Part shown: positions 8,728 to 18,400 of the stretch, piece after piece | How positions within the stretch are numbered: the stretch's first letter is position 1 | Layout of the letters: each line of letters starts with the position of its first letter | From: Streptomyces sp. BK340 | GTDB lineage: Bacteria > Actinomycetota > Actinomycetes > Streptomycetales > Streptomycetaceae | Reading direction: 5' to 3' | DNA: 64,000 bases | Assembly: GCF_007827595.1 (NCBI RefSeq) | Contig: NZ_VISR01000002.1 | Location: 186,001-250,000, forward strand | Position numbers and translations under genes: made by a program | Notes under the pieces: generated by a model | Told to the model about the DNA's origin: nothing | The model's database searches: none | What the model saw: the letters and a program-made list of their open reading frames with translations, nothing else

Positions 8728-9372
8728 ATGACCCCCATGACCGTCACCCAGGCCCCCGCCCTCACCGTCGGCTTCGACCTCGACATGACGCTCATCGACT
8801 CCCGGCCGGGCATCCACGCCTGCTACCGGGCGCTGGCGGAGCGGACCGGGACGTTCATCGACGCCGATCTGGCGGTGACCCGGCTGGGGCCGCCGCTCGC
8901 GGAGGAGCTGGTCAACTGGTTCCCCGCGCAGGAGGTCGCCGCCATGGCCGATCTGTACCGCGAGATGTACCCCGCCATCGCCATCGCCGCGACACCCGCG
9001 ATGGCGGGCGCCCGGGAGGCGATGGACGCGGTGCGGGCCGCCGGCGGCCGGACGATGGTGGTCACGGCGAAGTACCAGCCGAACGCCAAGCTGCACCTGG
9101 ACCACCTGGGCATAGCACCCGACGTGCTCGTGGGCGACCTGTGGGCCGAGCGGAAGGCGGCGGCCCTGCGCGAGTACGGCGCGGCCGTGTACGTCGGTGA
9201 CCACGTCGGAGACGTCCGCGGGGCCCGTACGGCGGGCGCGTTGTCCGTCGCCGTGGTCACCGGACCGTGCGACGGCGACGAACTGCGCGCCGCGGGGGCG
9301 GACGTCGTGCTCGACGACCTGTCCGCCTTCCCCGCCTGGCTGGCCGCCTACCGCGAGGCGCCCCGCGCCTGA
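8728..9372 (+). CDS. HAD-superfamily hydrolase (phosphoglycolate phosphatase-like)
   Basis: A 214-residue cytoplasmic haloacid-dehalogenase phosphatase. HAD motif I is 'FDLDMTLID' (nucleophile and acid/base Asp), motif II 'VVTAKY', motif III Lys in '[11 protein letters not shown]', and motif IV 'VGDHVGDV'. The small helical cap inserted after motif I fits the Gph/PGP-type subfamily, whose members dephosphorylate phosphoglycolate, sugar phosphates or nucleotides; the true substrate is not evident. A second ATG at 8737 (MTVTQ) is an equally possible start. Its 3' end overlaps the convergent gene at 9348-9599 by 25 bp. Confidence 0.85.
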   Translation: MTPMTVTQAPALTVGFDLDMTLIDSRPGIHACYRALAERTGTFIDADLAVTRLGPPLAEELVNWFPAQEVAAMADLYREMYPAIAIAATPAMAGAREAMDAVRAAGGRTMVVTAKYQPNAKLHLDHLGIAPDVLVGDLWAERKAAALREYGAAVYVGDHVGDVRGARTAGALSVAVVTGPCDGDELRAAGADVVLDDLSAFPAWLAAYREAPRA

Positions 9373-9599
9373 CGCCGCCCGGCGGCGACGGAACGCAGCA
9401 CACCGGCCCCCGCCACCAGGAAGCCGACGGCCATGAACATGCTCAGTCCGAACATGTACGTCGGAAAAGGCTTCGCACCGAGGAACAGCGGGGCCACCGT
9501 GACAAGGGTGGCCACGGCCCCGATGAAGAACACCACGGCACCGGCACGGATCAGTCGGTCACCGGGCTCGGCGGAATTCGCTTGGGTTTTGTCACGCAC
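9348..9599 (-). CDS. Small two-helix membrane protein
   Basis: An 83-residue protein with two hydrophobic segments ('[22 protein letters not shown]' area and '[20 protein letters not shown]') flanked by charged ends; both termini should lie in the cytoplasm. The GTG at 9599 ('VRDKTQ') is preferred; the in-frame ATG at 9632 would add an unlikely leader. It overlaps the end of the HAD gene tail to tail. No family function is known to me. Confidence 0.65.
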   Translation of the reverse strand: MRDKTQANSAEPGDRLIRAGAVVFFIGAVATLVTVAPLFLGAKPFPTYMFGLSMFMAVGFLVAGAGVLRSVAAGRRQARGASR

Positions 9600-9644
9600 C
9601 GGACCAGGGTAGTTCCCAGCGCAAGAGAACAACCGGGGGACGTC

Positions 9645-9672
9645 TTGTCACCCGCCCGAAGACCATTAGCCT
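9645..9672 (+). promoter_or_regulatory. Predicted housekeeping promoter of the cold-shock gene
   Basis: TTGTCA (9645-9650), a 16-bp spacer and TAGCCT (9667-9672) match the TTGACn / TAnnnT pattern of HrdB promoters. It predicts a 5' leader of roughly 85 nt ahead of GTG 9765. Confidence 0.6.
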
Positions 9673-9680
9673 TGGTGTCG

Positions 9681-9700
9681 GCGGGTCATGGTCGACCCGC
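9681..9700 (+). promoter_or_regulatory. 5'-leader hairpin of the cold-shock gene
   Basis: GCGGGTC (9681-9687), loop ATGGTC, GACCCGC (9694-9700). It lies just after the predicted transcription start and could influence stability or temperature-dependent translation of the message; that role is inference. Confidence 0.4.
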
Positions 9701-9764
9701 TCTAGTGCTATCCAGAGCCGTTTCCGAAGTAGTTTTCCCGACAAGTACGAGGACGAGGACAGAC

Positions 9765-10148
9765 GTGCCTACCGGCAAGGTCAAGTGGTTCAACAGCGAG
9801 AAGGGCTTCGGCTTTCTCTCCCGCGACGACGGCGGTGACGTCTTCGTCCATTCCTCGGTTCTCCCCGACGGGGTCGACGCACTCAAGCCGGGACAGCGCG
9901 TGGAGTTCGGCGTCGTCGCCGGCCAGCGCGGTGACCAGGCACTCTCCGTGACCGTGCTCGACCCGACGCCGTCCGTCGCGGCCGCGCAGCGCAAGAAGCC
10001 GGACGAGCTGGCCTCGATCGTGCAGGACCTGACGACCCTCCTCGAGAACATCACGCCGCAGCTGGAGAGGGGCCGCTACCCGGAGAAGGCCGCCGGAAAG
10101 AAGATCGCCGGCCTCCTGCGCGCGGTCGCCGACCAGTTGGACGTGTGA
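9765..10148 (+). CDS. Cold-shock-domain protein with C-terminal extension
   Basis: A 127-residue protein: a complete CspA-type cold-shock domain (residues 1-66, RNP1 'KGFGFL', RNP2 'VFVHSS') followed by a 60-residue helical tail ('[45 protein letters not shown]'). Typical Csps are 65-70 residues, so the tail nearly doubles the length. The start is GTG 9765 (PTGKVKWF), not the much longer upstream open frame. It should bind single-stranded RNA/DNA. It stands next to mqnD but converges with it, leaving 3 bp between stops. Confidence 0.9.
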   Translation: MPTGKVKWFNSEKGFGFLSRDDGGDVFVHSSVLPDGVDALKPGQRVEFGVVAGQRGDQALSVTVLDPTPSVAAAQRKKPDELASIVQDLTTLLENITPQLERGRYPEKAAGKKIAGLLRAVADQLDV

Positions 10149-10151
10149 CCC

Positions 10152-11000
10152 TCAGGGGAAAGCGAGCGCATCCGGACCGAGGGGCGGCAGCAGCCCCTCG
10201 GCCGCCGCGCGGGTGAGCAGCCCGCGGATCGCCGCGTAGCCGTCCTCGCCGAGGTCGGCGGTGAACTCGTTGACGTACAGCCCGATGTGCTGGTCGGCGA
10301 CGGCCGGGTCCATCTCCTGGGCGTGCTCCATCACGTACGGCCGGGAGGCCTCGGGGTCGTCCCAGGCGGCCCGGACGGACGCCTTGATGGAGTCGGCGAG
10401 CCGGCCGAGGGTCTCGGCCCCCAGCGACCGCTTGGCGATGATCGCGCCGAGCGGGATCGGCAGCCCGGTGCTGCGCTCCCAGTGCTCGCCCATGTCGGCG
10501 AGCTTGTGCAGCCCGTAGTTCCGGTACGTGAAGCGTGCCTCGTGGATGACGAGCCCGGCGTCCACCTTGCCGTCCCGCACGGCCGGCATGATCTCGTGGA
10601 ACGGCAGGACGACGATCTCGCCGACCCCTTCCGGCAGTGTGTCCGCCGCCCAGAGCCGGAACAGCAGGTAGGCGGTCGACTTCTCGCTCGGCACCGCCAC
10701 CGTACGGCCCGTCAGGTCGCTTCCCGCCTCCCGGGTCAGCACCAGCGGCCCGCAGCCCCGCCCCAGCGCACCGCCGCAGGGCAGCAGCGCGTACTCGTCC
10801 AGGACGTAGGGCAGCACGGCGTACGACACCTTCAGTACGTCGAACTCGCCGCGCTCGGCCATGCCGTTGGTGATGTCGATGTCGGCGAAGGTCACGTCCA
10901 GCGCGGGGGCGCCGGGGACGCGGCCGTGGGCGAGGGCGTCGAAGACGAAGGTGTCGTTCGGACAGGGCGAGTACGCGATCTGCATCGCATCACTGGTCAT
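10152..11000 (-). CDS. mqnD: 1,4-dihydroxy-6-naphthoate synthase MqnD
   Basis: A 282-residue enzyme of the futalosine menaquinone route; it converts cyclic dehypoxanthine futalosine to 1,4-dihydroxy-6-naphthoate. Diagnostic stretches are 'IAYSPCPNDTFVFDALAHGRV', 'LLPCGGALGRGCGPLVL', 'VPSEKSTAYLLFRLW' and 'VIHEARFTY', the periplasmic-binding-protein-like fold of MqnA/MqnD. The ATG at 11000 lies inside the 3' end of mqnB (11-bp overlap), so the two are co-translated. With mqnB this is strong evidence that the organism makes menaquinone by the futalosine pathway; other mqn genes are not in the window. Confidence 0.95.
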   Translation of the reverse strand: MTSDAMQIAYSPCPNDTFVFDALAHGRVPGAPALDVTFADIDITNGMAERGEFDVLKVSYAVLPYVLDEYALLPCGGALGRGCGPLVLTREAGSDLTGRTVAVPSEKSTAYLLFRLWAADTLPEGVGEIVVLPFHEIMPAVRDGKVDAGLVIHEARFTYRNYGLHKLADMGEHWERSTGLPIPLGAIIAKRSLGAETLGRLADSIKASVRAAWDDPEASRPYVMEHAQEMDPAVADQHIGLYVNEFTADLGEDGYAAIRGLLTRAAAEGLLPPLGPDALAFP

Positions 11001-11712
11001 GCGGGTTCCAACTCTCCAATGCGGGCGCGAGCTTCCCGAAGCCCTCGGTGAGGGCGGCGAGGGCGTCGCCGATGCGCCAGGCGGCGCGGTCGCGCGGGCC
11101 GACCGGGTTGGACACCGCCCGGATCTCCAGCACGGGCACCCCGTGCGCGGCGGCCGCCTCGGCGACGCCGAACCCCTCCATGCCCTCGGCGAGGGCCTGC
11201 GGGTGGCGGGAGCGCAGTTCCGCGGCGCGGGCGGCGGTGCCGGTGACGGTGGAGACGGTGAGGACGGTGCCGGGACGGGCGCCGGTGGCCGCGGACACGC
11301 CTCGCACGAGCGAGGGCGGCGGCCGGTGGGTGACGGTCCCGAAGCCCAGCTCGGTGACCGGGAGGAAGCCGTCGGCGGTCTCGGCGCCCAGATCGGCCAC
11401 GGTGATCGCGTCGGCGACGACGAGCGAGCCGACCGGGGCATCGGGCAGGAAACCACCGCCGATCCCGGCCGAGACGACGAGCCCGTAGGGGCTGCCGTCG
11501 AGGGCGGCGGCGGTGAGCGCGGTGGCGGTGGAGGCGGCGGCGAGGGCGGGCCCGACACCGCCGGCCAGCAGGTCGTGCCCGGCACCGGTCCGGACGAGGG
11601 AGACCCCCGGCAGCCGTACCTGTGCGCCCGCCTCCGGGAACGCCCGGGCCACCGCTTCCCGTTCGGCCGGGACCGCGGTGGCTACGAGGACGCGTACGGA
11701 GGGCGTGGTCAG
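10990..11712 (-). CDS. mqnB: Futalosine hydrolase MqnB
   Basis: A 240-residue nucleoside-phosphorylase-fold protein that removes hypoxanthine from futalosine. Seen: 'RVLVATAVPAEREAV', 'GVGPALAAASTATAL', 'VVSAGIGGGF', 'VVADAITVADLGA' and 'AEGMEGFGVAEAAAAHGVPVLEIRAVSNPVG' (the ME/E segment near the active site). No ATG, GTG or TTG exists in frame near the conserved N-terminus: the codon that joins the upstream lipoprotein stop as CTGA (CTG 11712-11710) gives the expected MTTPSVRVLV start. A CTG start with translational coupling is therefore proposed; a later GTG would cut the first strand. It overlaps both neighbours in the MFS-DUF2771-mqnB-mqnD unit. Confidence 0.9.
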   Translation of the reverse strand: MTTPSVRVLVATAVPAEREAVARAFPEAGAQVRLPGVSLVRTGAGHDLLAGGVGPALAAASTATALTAAALDGSPYGLVVSAGIGGGFLPDAPVGSLVVADAITVADLGAETADGFLPVTELGFGTVTHRPPPSLVRGVSAATGARPGTVLTVSTVTGTAARAAELRSRHPQALAEGMEGFGVAEAAAAHGVPVLEIRAVSNPVGPRDRAAWRIGDALAALTEGFGKLAPALESWNPHDQ

Positions 11713-12182
11713 GCCTTCTTCAGCTTGAAGGACCACAGGCCCTTGGCCGGCTGCTGGCCCATCTGGATGGAGACGGTGTTGCTGGTGCCCTGGGTGCCGT
11801 ACTGGGCGTTGAAGAACGCGCTGCCCGGGATGGTGGTGTAGGTCTTCTTGCTCACGTCGGTGAACTGGCGGCCGTTCACCAGGAGGATCCAGCCGGCGTC
11901 CGCGATCTTCGGGTCGACGCCGAAGCGGACGGTCTGGTCCGGGTCCACCTTGATCGATTCGATGTCGCCGGCCTTCTTGGCGCACTTCGCCAGCGACTTG
12001 GCGTCCAGGGAATTGCCGTCGTTGTAGCAGAGGGCCTCGGAGTTGACCGAGTCCCGGCCTACGGTGACCGTCGCGACGGGAGTCGGCTTCTCGCAGGCGG
12101 ACAGGACGAGCAGTCCGGCGGAAACGGCGCCGGCGGCGGCGACGGCGCGGCGGCGTCGCACAACGGATTGCAGGGTGGTCAT
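11709..12182 (-). CDS. DUF2771-type lipoprotein
   Basis: A 157-residue lipoprotein: basic N-terminus 'VVRRRRAVAAAG', hydrophobic core and lipobox 'LVLSAC' giving a lipidated Cys near residue 30. The mature part ('TVTVGRDSVNSEALCYNDG', 'FGVDPKIADAGWILLVNG', paired Cys) is characteristic of DUF2771, which in streptomycetes commonly sits beside mqnB. Function is unknown. Its TGA overlaps the mqnB start, and it follows the MFS gene by about 60 bp in the same direction. Confidence 0.8.
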   Translation of the reverse strand: MTTLQSVVRRRRAVAAAGAVSAGLLVLSACEKPTPVATVTVGRDSVNSEALCYNDGNSLDAKSLAKCAKKAGDIESIKVDPDQTVRFGVDPKIADAGWILLVNGRQFTDVSKKTYTTIPGSAFFNAQYGTQGTSNTVSIQMGQQPAKGLWSFKLKKA

Positions 12183-12244
12183 GGCCGAAGGCTATCGGGC
12201 ACCCGGAGCTCACCGCCCATGTGGGGTGCGGCGTGCCCGGTTCG

Positions 12245-13651
12245 TTACGCCACTCGCGCCCGCGGCCTGCTTCCGTGGCGTGCCGAGGAGAGCAGTCCGC
12301 GCAGCGTGGCCAGCCAGCCGACGGCCACGATGGCGGCGGCGACCATGAGGCCGAGGGTGCCGTTGAGGGGCATCACGATGCCGATGGCGCCGCCGAAGAC
12401 CCAGGCCACCTGGAGCAGGGTCTCCGACCGCGCGAACGCCGACGTCCGCACCAGCTCGGGCACGTCCCGCTGGATCAGCGCGTCCAGGGAGAGCTTGGCC
12501 AGCGCCTGCGCGAACCCGGCGACGGCCGCCAGGCAGGCCACCAGGAAGGCCCCGAAGAACAGGGCGGCCACGATCGCCGTCCCCAGCACCACGGCCACGA
12601 CGGTCACGATGATGATCTCCGGGGCCCTGGACCTCAGCCAGGCCCCCACAGCCGTACCCAGCGCGTTCCCCGCCCCCGCCGCGACGCCCACGATCCCCAG
12701 CGAGACCGCCGCGCTCTCCCCGGTCAGCGGCTGCTCGCGCAGCAGGAACGCGAGGAAGAAGATCAGGAAGCCGGACAGGCAGCGCAGCGAGGCGTTGGCG
12801 GCGAGGGCATGGGTGACGGCGGGCCCGACCGTGCGCAGCCCCGGCCGTCGCTTGATGGTCTGCTTGCGGTGCGGCCCGTGCAGGTGCTCCTCGTCGGCGG
12901 CGAGCAGGGCCACGTCCTCGCCCTTGGCGGAGTCCACCTTGGGCGGCAGGGAGAACGACAGGAACGTCCCTGCAACGAAGATCACGAAGGCGCCGTACAG
13001 CGGCCAGGCGTCCCCGATGGCATGCAGCCCCGCCCCGATCGGCGCGGCCACGCCGGTGGCCAGGAGGCCGGCGAGGGTGACCCGGGAGTTGGCCTTCACG
13101 AGCGAGAAGGCGGGCGGCAGCAGCCGAGGCACGACGGCGCTGCGGACCACCCCGTACGCCTTGGAGGCCACGAGCACCCCCAGCGCGGCGGGATACAGCT
13201 GCAGACTCCCGCTGGCCACGGCCCCCGAGATGATCAGCGCGAGCAGCGCCCGGGCCAGCATCGCCGCGGCCATCGCGGCCCGCCGCCCGTGCGGCAGCCG
13301 GTCGAGGAGCGGCCCGATGACGGGGGCGAGGACGGTGAAGGGGGCCATGGTGATGGCGAGATAGAGCGCGACGCGTCCGCGCGCCTCGTCGGTCGGCACG
13401 GAGAAGAACACGGTCGAGGCCAGCGCGAGGGTGATCATGACATCGCCGGCGCCGTTCACCGCGTGCAGCTCGATCAGTTTGCCCAGCCCCGACTCGCCCG
13501 CGCCATGGGCGTGCGTGGCCTTCCGGATCCCGCGCGCGGTACCGGTCACCGGGAAGTGCAGGGCACGCCCCACCGCGCGGACGGCACCGCCGACCCGGCC
13601 CGAACCGCCACCTCGAACGCTCCCCCTGTCCGCGGCTGCCACGTGCTTCAT
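12245..13651 (-). CDS. MFS transporter
   Basis: A 468-residue integral membrane protein with about 12 hydrophobic helices and the loop 2-3 motif 'GPLLDRLPHGRRAAM'. An N-terminal cytoplasmic extension of about 60 residues and a central hydrophilic loop ('PKVDSAKGEDVALLAADEEH..KQTIKRRPG') are notable. Start ATG 13651 (MKHVAA); upstream in-frame sequence is the G-skewed repeat region and is not coding. It is the first gene of a leftward group with the DUF2771 lipoprotein, mqnB and mqnD. The conserved neighbourhood hints at, but does not prove, a link to menaquinone metabolism. Substrate unknown. Confidence 0.85.
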   Translation of the reverse strand: MKHVAAADRGSVRGGGSGRVGGAVRAVGRALHFPVTGTARGIRKATHAHGAGESGLGKLIELHAVNGAGDVMITLALASTVFFSVPTDEARGRVALYLAITMAPFTVLAPVIGPLLDRLPHGRRAAMAAAMLARALLALIISGAVASGSLQLYPAALGVLVASKAYGVVRSAVVPRLLPPAFSLVKANSRVTLAGLLATGVAAPIGAGLHAIGDAWPLYGAFVIFVAGTFLSFSLPPKVDSAKGEDVALLAADEEHLHGPHRKQTIKRRPGLRTVGPAVTHALAANASLRCLSGFLIFFLAFLLREQPLTGESAAVSLGIVGVAAGAGNALGTAVGAWLRSRAPEIIIVTVVAVVLGTAIVAALFFGAFLVACLAAVAGFAQALAKLSLDALIQRDVPELVRTSAFARSETLLQVAWVFGGAIGIVMPLNGTLGLMVAAAIVAVGWLATLRGLLSSARHGSRPRARVA

Positions 13652-14452
13652 AGTGCCCCGAGACACCGCCCGATAGTGCGGTTTGAACCCAAGCGAGTCG
13701 GACGCGGGGGTGGTTTCCCGGCGGGGTGGGGCGGGATGCGGGGGGCGCTTCTCGGGGGGCTGGGGCGGGGTGGCGGTGCGGTTCTGTGGTGGGCCGGGCT
13801 TGGCCGCGCAGGGGTGTCGGTGCGGCTTCGTGCCGGGCCGGGGTGGGATGGCGGGGGTACTCCACCGCGGACTGAGGCGGGATGTCGGGGAAGTTTTGCG
13901 GCGGAGCCGGGCGGACCGGGCCGCAGCGGGGTGACGGTGCGGCATCGTGCCGGGACGGGTTGGCGAGGGGGGGTGCTCTGCGGCGGCACGCCGGGGAAGT
14001 TTTGTGGGGGGCCAGCAGCGGCGCGGCTTCGTGCCGGGCCGGTGCGGGATGCCGGGGGTACCTGGCGGCGAACTGTCGCGGTACGCCGGGGCCGGGTGGC
14101 GGGGGCACTTCACCGTGAACCGAGGTGGGATTCCGGGTGGCTTCGCGGGGCTGGCGGCGTGGAACGGTGGGGTTGTGCCGCCGTCGGCCGGGGTGGAAGC
14201 CGGGGGGTGACTTCGTGGTCGGCCGAGGCGGGTGGGTGGGTGGGAAACATCGCCGCGCAGCGGCGGACTGTCCCCGACCACCGACGACGGGGTAGCGTGC
14301 GTATCTCAGCCATAACGCAGAATGGATGGCAGAGGTGCGCCCGAGCGCGCGTCGGAAGCAGACGTCGATGCGGTCCCCCGGTCCGCTCCGTCCGCCTGAC
14401 CGCCGGAGGCAGCCGCACTCATTGCAGACGGCGTAGGAGAGAAGCGATACCT
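13652..14452. other. Long divergent intergenic region (801 bp)
   Basis: Contains the G-skewed repeat (13690-14220) and, from about 14220, a more ordinary stretch leading to the DUF3027 gene. The 14270-14340 part is less GC-rich and is the likeliest place for the rightward promoter; no consensus -35/-10 pair was convincing. Nothing resembling a conserved gene is present. Confidence 0.5.
13690..14220. repeat. G-skewed degenerate repeat region
   Basis: About 530 bp with an extreme excess of G over C on the plus strand and many GGGG runs. A loose unit recurs: 'TGCGGCTTCGTGCCGGGCCG' near 13829, 'TGCGGCATCGTGCCGGGACG' near 13940 and 'CGCGGCTTCGTGCCGGGCCG' near 14026, each followed by a GGGATG/GGCGGGGG-like tail; shorter pieces such as 'GCCGGGGAAGTTTTGTG' and 'GTCGGGGAAGTTTTGCG' also repeat. 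Open frames exist on both strands but encode only low-complexity Arg/Gly or Pro/His/Arg sequence. It separates the divergent MFS and DUF3027 genes. Confidence 0.6.
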
Positions 14453-15379
14453 GTGAGCGCAGCGACAACGCGAAGCCGCACCCCCGACCGTCTGTGCGCC
14501 GAGGCCATCGACCTCGCCCGTGCCGCCGCCGAGGAGGCAGCCGCGCCCGGAGTTGTCGGTGAGCATGTCGGCGTGGTGTCGGAGGGCGACCGGGTCGTCA
14601 CGCACTTCTTCGAGTGCAAGGAAATGGGCTACCGCGGCTGGCGCTGGGCGGCGACCGTGGCCCGTGCCTCCCGCGCGAAGATCGTGACCCTGGACGAGGT
14701 GGTCCTCCTCCCCGGCCCCGACGCCCTGCTCGCCCCCGAGTGGGTCCCGTGGAGCGAGCGCCTGCGCCCCGGCGACCTCGGCCCGGGCGACCTGCTCCCG
14801 ACCGACCAGGAGGACCTCCGCCTGGAGCCCGGCTACTTGGGCGAGGAGCAGCCCCCGCCGAACTCCGTGATCTCGGACGAGATGGCCGAGCTGGCGGACG
14901 CCGAGGACGCCGACGTGACGCCCGGTACGCCCGCCAGCCAGCCGACGGTCCCGGCCCGTGGCTCGATCGCCTCGGTGGCCCAGGAGCTGGGCCTGCGCCG
15001 CGCCCGCGTCCTGTCCCGCTACGGCCTGCACACCGCGGCCGACCGCTGGGAGGAGGGCTTCGGCCCCAAGACCCCGATGGCCCAGGCGGCCCCGGCGACC
15101 TGTCTGACCTGTGGCTTCCTCAGCCCGATCGGCGGCTCCCTGGGCCAGGCCTTCGGCGTCTGCGCGAACGAGTTCTCCCCGGCCGACGGCCGTGTGGTCT
15201 CGCTGGCGTACGGCTGCGGCGCCCACTCGGAGGCCGCGGTCATGCCGAAGCCGCCCCAGCCCCCCGCCCCGGTGATCGACGAGATGAAGGTCGACGTCTT
15301 CCCGCTCCGCCCGGCCCGCGACTCGGGCTCGGTCCCGGAGGCGGGCGACGAGGCGACGGCGGAACTCGGCCACTCGTAG
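14453..15379 (+). CDS. DUF3027 protein
   Basis: A 308-residue actinobacterial DUF3027 protein. Recognisable parts: 'LCAEAIDLARAAAEEAA', 'VTHFFECKEMGYRGWRWAATVAR', 'EWVPWSERLRPGDLGPGDLLP', and a Cys/His cluster 'TCLTCGFLSPIGGSLG..FGVCANEFSPADGRVVSLAYGCGAHSE' that looks able to bind metal. No membrane segment. The GTG at 14453 has GGAGAGAAG upstream. It precedes the sacsin-like ATPase gene by about 110 bp in the same direction, a probable transcription unit. Function unknown; family naming is from memory of the conserved pattern. Confidence 0.85.
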   Translation: MSAATTRSRTPDRLCAEAIDLARAAAEEAAAPGVVGEHVGVVSEGDRVVTHFFECKEMGYRGWRWAATVARASRAKIVTLDEVVLLPGPDALLAPEWVPWSERLRPGDLGPGDLLPTDQEDLRLEPGYLGEEQPPPNSVISDEMAELADAEDADVTPGTPASQPTVPARGSIASVAQELGLRRARVLSRYGLHTAADRWEEGFGPKTPMAQAAPATCLTCGFLSPIGGSLGQAFGVCANEFSPADGRVVSLAYGCGAHSEAAVMPKPPQPPAPVIDEMKVDVFPLRPARDSGSVPEAGDEATAELGHS

Positions 15380-15490
15380 GCCGGACGGCCCAGGAGCCCT
15401 TTCTGCCCGTCTCCGAGGCCTGACCTGTGCCTTCGGTCTCCCTGCCGCACTCGCTGTACCTTCGTCCTCACGTCGATGAGGAGAGTGAAC

Positions 15491-18400
15491 GTGAGCAAGT
15501 TCGTGCGGCCGGCGGCCGAGGGCGCCGACCCCTTCGGCACCGCCCGTCTGCGCCGCGGTGTGCTCGACGCCTGGGCCACCAGCCCCGCCCGGTTCCGTGA
15601 GGACGCCAACGCCGAGGAGGACCTGGTCCTCGGCGGCTACCGGGACCGGCTCGTGGTGGAGCTGGCCCAGAACGCCGCCGACGCCGCCGCCCGTGCGCGG
15701 ACACCGGGCCGGCTGCGTCTCACCCTCCGTGACGGCGTCCTGGTCGCGGCGAACACCGGCGCCCCCCTGGACGCGACCGGTGTCGAGTCGCTCTCCACCC
15801 TGCGGGCCTCCGCCAAGCGCGACGCGCAGGACGACCCCCACGGCGCCGTCGGCCGGTTCGGTGTCGGCTTCGCCGCCGTACTCTCCGTCACCGACGAGCC
15901 CGCGATCGTCGGCCGGCACGGCGGTGTCCGCTGGGCCCTGGCGGAGGCGCGCGAGCTGGCCGCGGGCACGGCCCGGCACAGCCCCGGCCTCGGTGACGAG
16001 GTCCGCCGCCGCGACGGACACGTCCCGCTCCTCCGCCTCCCGTTCGCCGCCGAGGGCTCCGCCCCGGAGCCGTACGACACCGCCGTCATCCTGCCCCTGC
16101 GGGACGCCGCCGCGGCGGACCTCGCCGAACGCCTCCTCGACGCCGTCGACGACGCCCTGCTCCTCGCCCTGCCCGGGCTGGAGGAAGTGGTGGTGGAGGT
16201 CGGCGAGGACGCCCCGCGCACCCTGCGCCGCCGTACCGAGGGCGCCGTCACCGTCGTGGAGGACTCGCGGGAGGGGACCACCAGCTGGCGTACCGTCTCC
16301 GCCTCCGGGCCGCTCACCCCGGACCTGCTCGCCGACCGCCCGGTGGAGGAGCGCCTGCGCCCGCACTGGTCGGTGACCTGGGCCGTGCCGACGGACGCCG
16401 ACGGCCGCCCGGTACGGCCGCGCACCACCCCGGTCGTGCACGCCCCCACCCCCAGCGACGAGCCCCTCGGCGTCCCCGCCCTGCTGATCGCCTCCTTCCC
16501 GCTGGACACCACCCGCCGGCACGCGGCCCCCGGTCCGCTGACCGACTTCCTGGTGCAGCGGGCGGCTGACTCCTACACCGAACTGCTCGCCGAGTGGCGG
16601 CCGGTGACGGAGGGCGTGATCGACCTCGTACCCGGGCCGCTGGGCAAGGGTGAGCTGGACGGCGCGCTGCGGCAGGCGGTCCTGGAGCGGCTGCCGCGCA
16701 CCGCGTTCCTGCCTCCGGCCGTCGCCCCCGGGAGCGACGACGAGCTTCCGGAGGCACTGCGGCCGCGGGACGCCGAGGTGGTGGAGGGCGCCGGGGCGGA
16801 CACCGTACGGGTCCTCGCCGAGGTGCTGCCGACGCTCCTTCCCGCGGGCCTCGAGCGCCGCGTCGAGCTGCGCACCCTCGGGGTCGCCCGGCTCCCGCTC
16901 GCCGACGCCGTCGACCGCCTCGCAGGCCTGGAGAAGGACCCCGACTGGTGGTGGCGGCTCTACGAAAGCCTCGCCGGGGTCGAACCCGACCGGCTCTCGG
17001 GACTTCCGGTGCCCCTCGCGGACGGCCGTACGACCACCGGGCCCCGGCAGGTCCTGCTCCCCGCCCCGGACGCCGCGCCCCTCGACCCCGACGTCCTCGG
17101 CCGGCTGGGCCTCAAGCTCGCCCACGAGGACGCCGCGCACCCGCTGCTGGAGAAGCTGGGCGCGCTGCCCGCCTCCCCGCGCGCGGTGCTGACCACCCCG
17201 CAGGTGCGGGCCGCCGTGGCGAACTCCCTGGACGACGAGGGCGGGGCGCTGTGGGAGGAGGACGCTCCCGACGCCGAGGAGCTGGCCGACACCGTCCTGG
17301 CCCTGGTGCGCGACGCGGGTCTGGAGCCCGGTGACGAGCCCTGGCTGGGCGCCCTCGCGCTGCCCGACGAGGACGGCGAACTCGCCCCGGCGGGTGAACT
17401 CGTCTTCCCCGGCAGCCCCTTCGCCCGCGTGATCCGCGAGGACGAACTGGCCTCGGTGGACGCCGAACTGGCGGCGAAGTGGGGCGAGCAGCCTCTCACC
17501 GCCTGTGGTGTCCTCGCGGACTTCGCACTGGTGCGTGCCTCGGACGTGGTCCTCGACCCGGACGAACTGGAGCCCCGCGAGGGAGACTTCGCCGAGCCGG
17601 ACGACGCCGGTCTGCTGGATGCCGTCGACGTGTGGTGCGAGGACATCCTCGACCGCTTCCCCGACAGCCCGGTGCCCCCGGTCGCCACCGAACTCGTCGC
17701 CGTACGGGACCTCGACCTGGTCGACGACGACCACTGGCCCGAGGCCCTCTCCCTGCTCGCCCGGCCGCCGCTGCGCGACGCCCTCACGCAGCCGGTGCGG
17801 ATCCTGCTGCCCGACGGCACCCACGAGGTCGTCCGCCCGTACACGGCGTGGTGGCTGCGCGGGCACCCCGTCCTCGACGGACGCCGGCCCGCCGGTCTGC
17901 TCGCGGCCGGCGGGGACCCGCTGCTGCGCGGCCTGTACGACGAGGCCGACGCGACCGGCTTCGGCGACGAGCAGGTGCTGCGTGCGCTGGGCGTGCGGAC
18001 CTCCGTGGCCGCCCTGCTGGACGAGCCCGGCGGCGCCGTCGAGCTGCTGGACCGCCTCGCCGACCCGGAGCGGCCGGTCACGGCGGCCCAACTGCACGCC
18101 CTGTACGGCGCTTTGGCCGAGCTGGACCCGGAGCAGGTGACCCTGCCGGACGAACTGCGGGCCGTGACCGACGGACGGGTGACGGTGGTGGACGCGGCCG
18201 ACGCGGTCGTGGTCGACTCGCCCGACCTGCTGCCCTTCACCTCCGGTGTCCCGCTGCTGCCGGTCCGCCCGTCCCGGGCCGCCGAGCTGGCCGAGCTGTT
18301 CCAGGTACGGCGGCTGAGCGAGTCCGTCACCGGCGAGGTGACCTCCGAGGGCACCGAGCACGACGTACCGGACCCGGTGCGGGTGCTGCTCGGACCGCGC

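Noticed and set aside
13683..14210. Several 75-110-residue frames on both strands in the G-skewed region
   Set aside because: Only low-complexity sequence, mutually overlapping, without start signals or recognisable domains.
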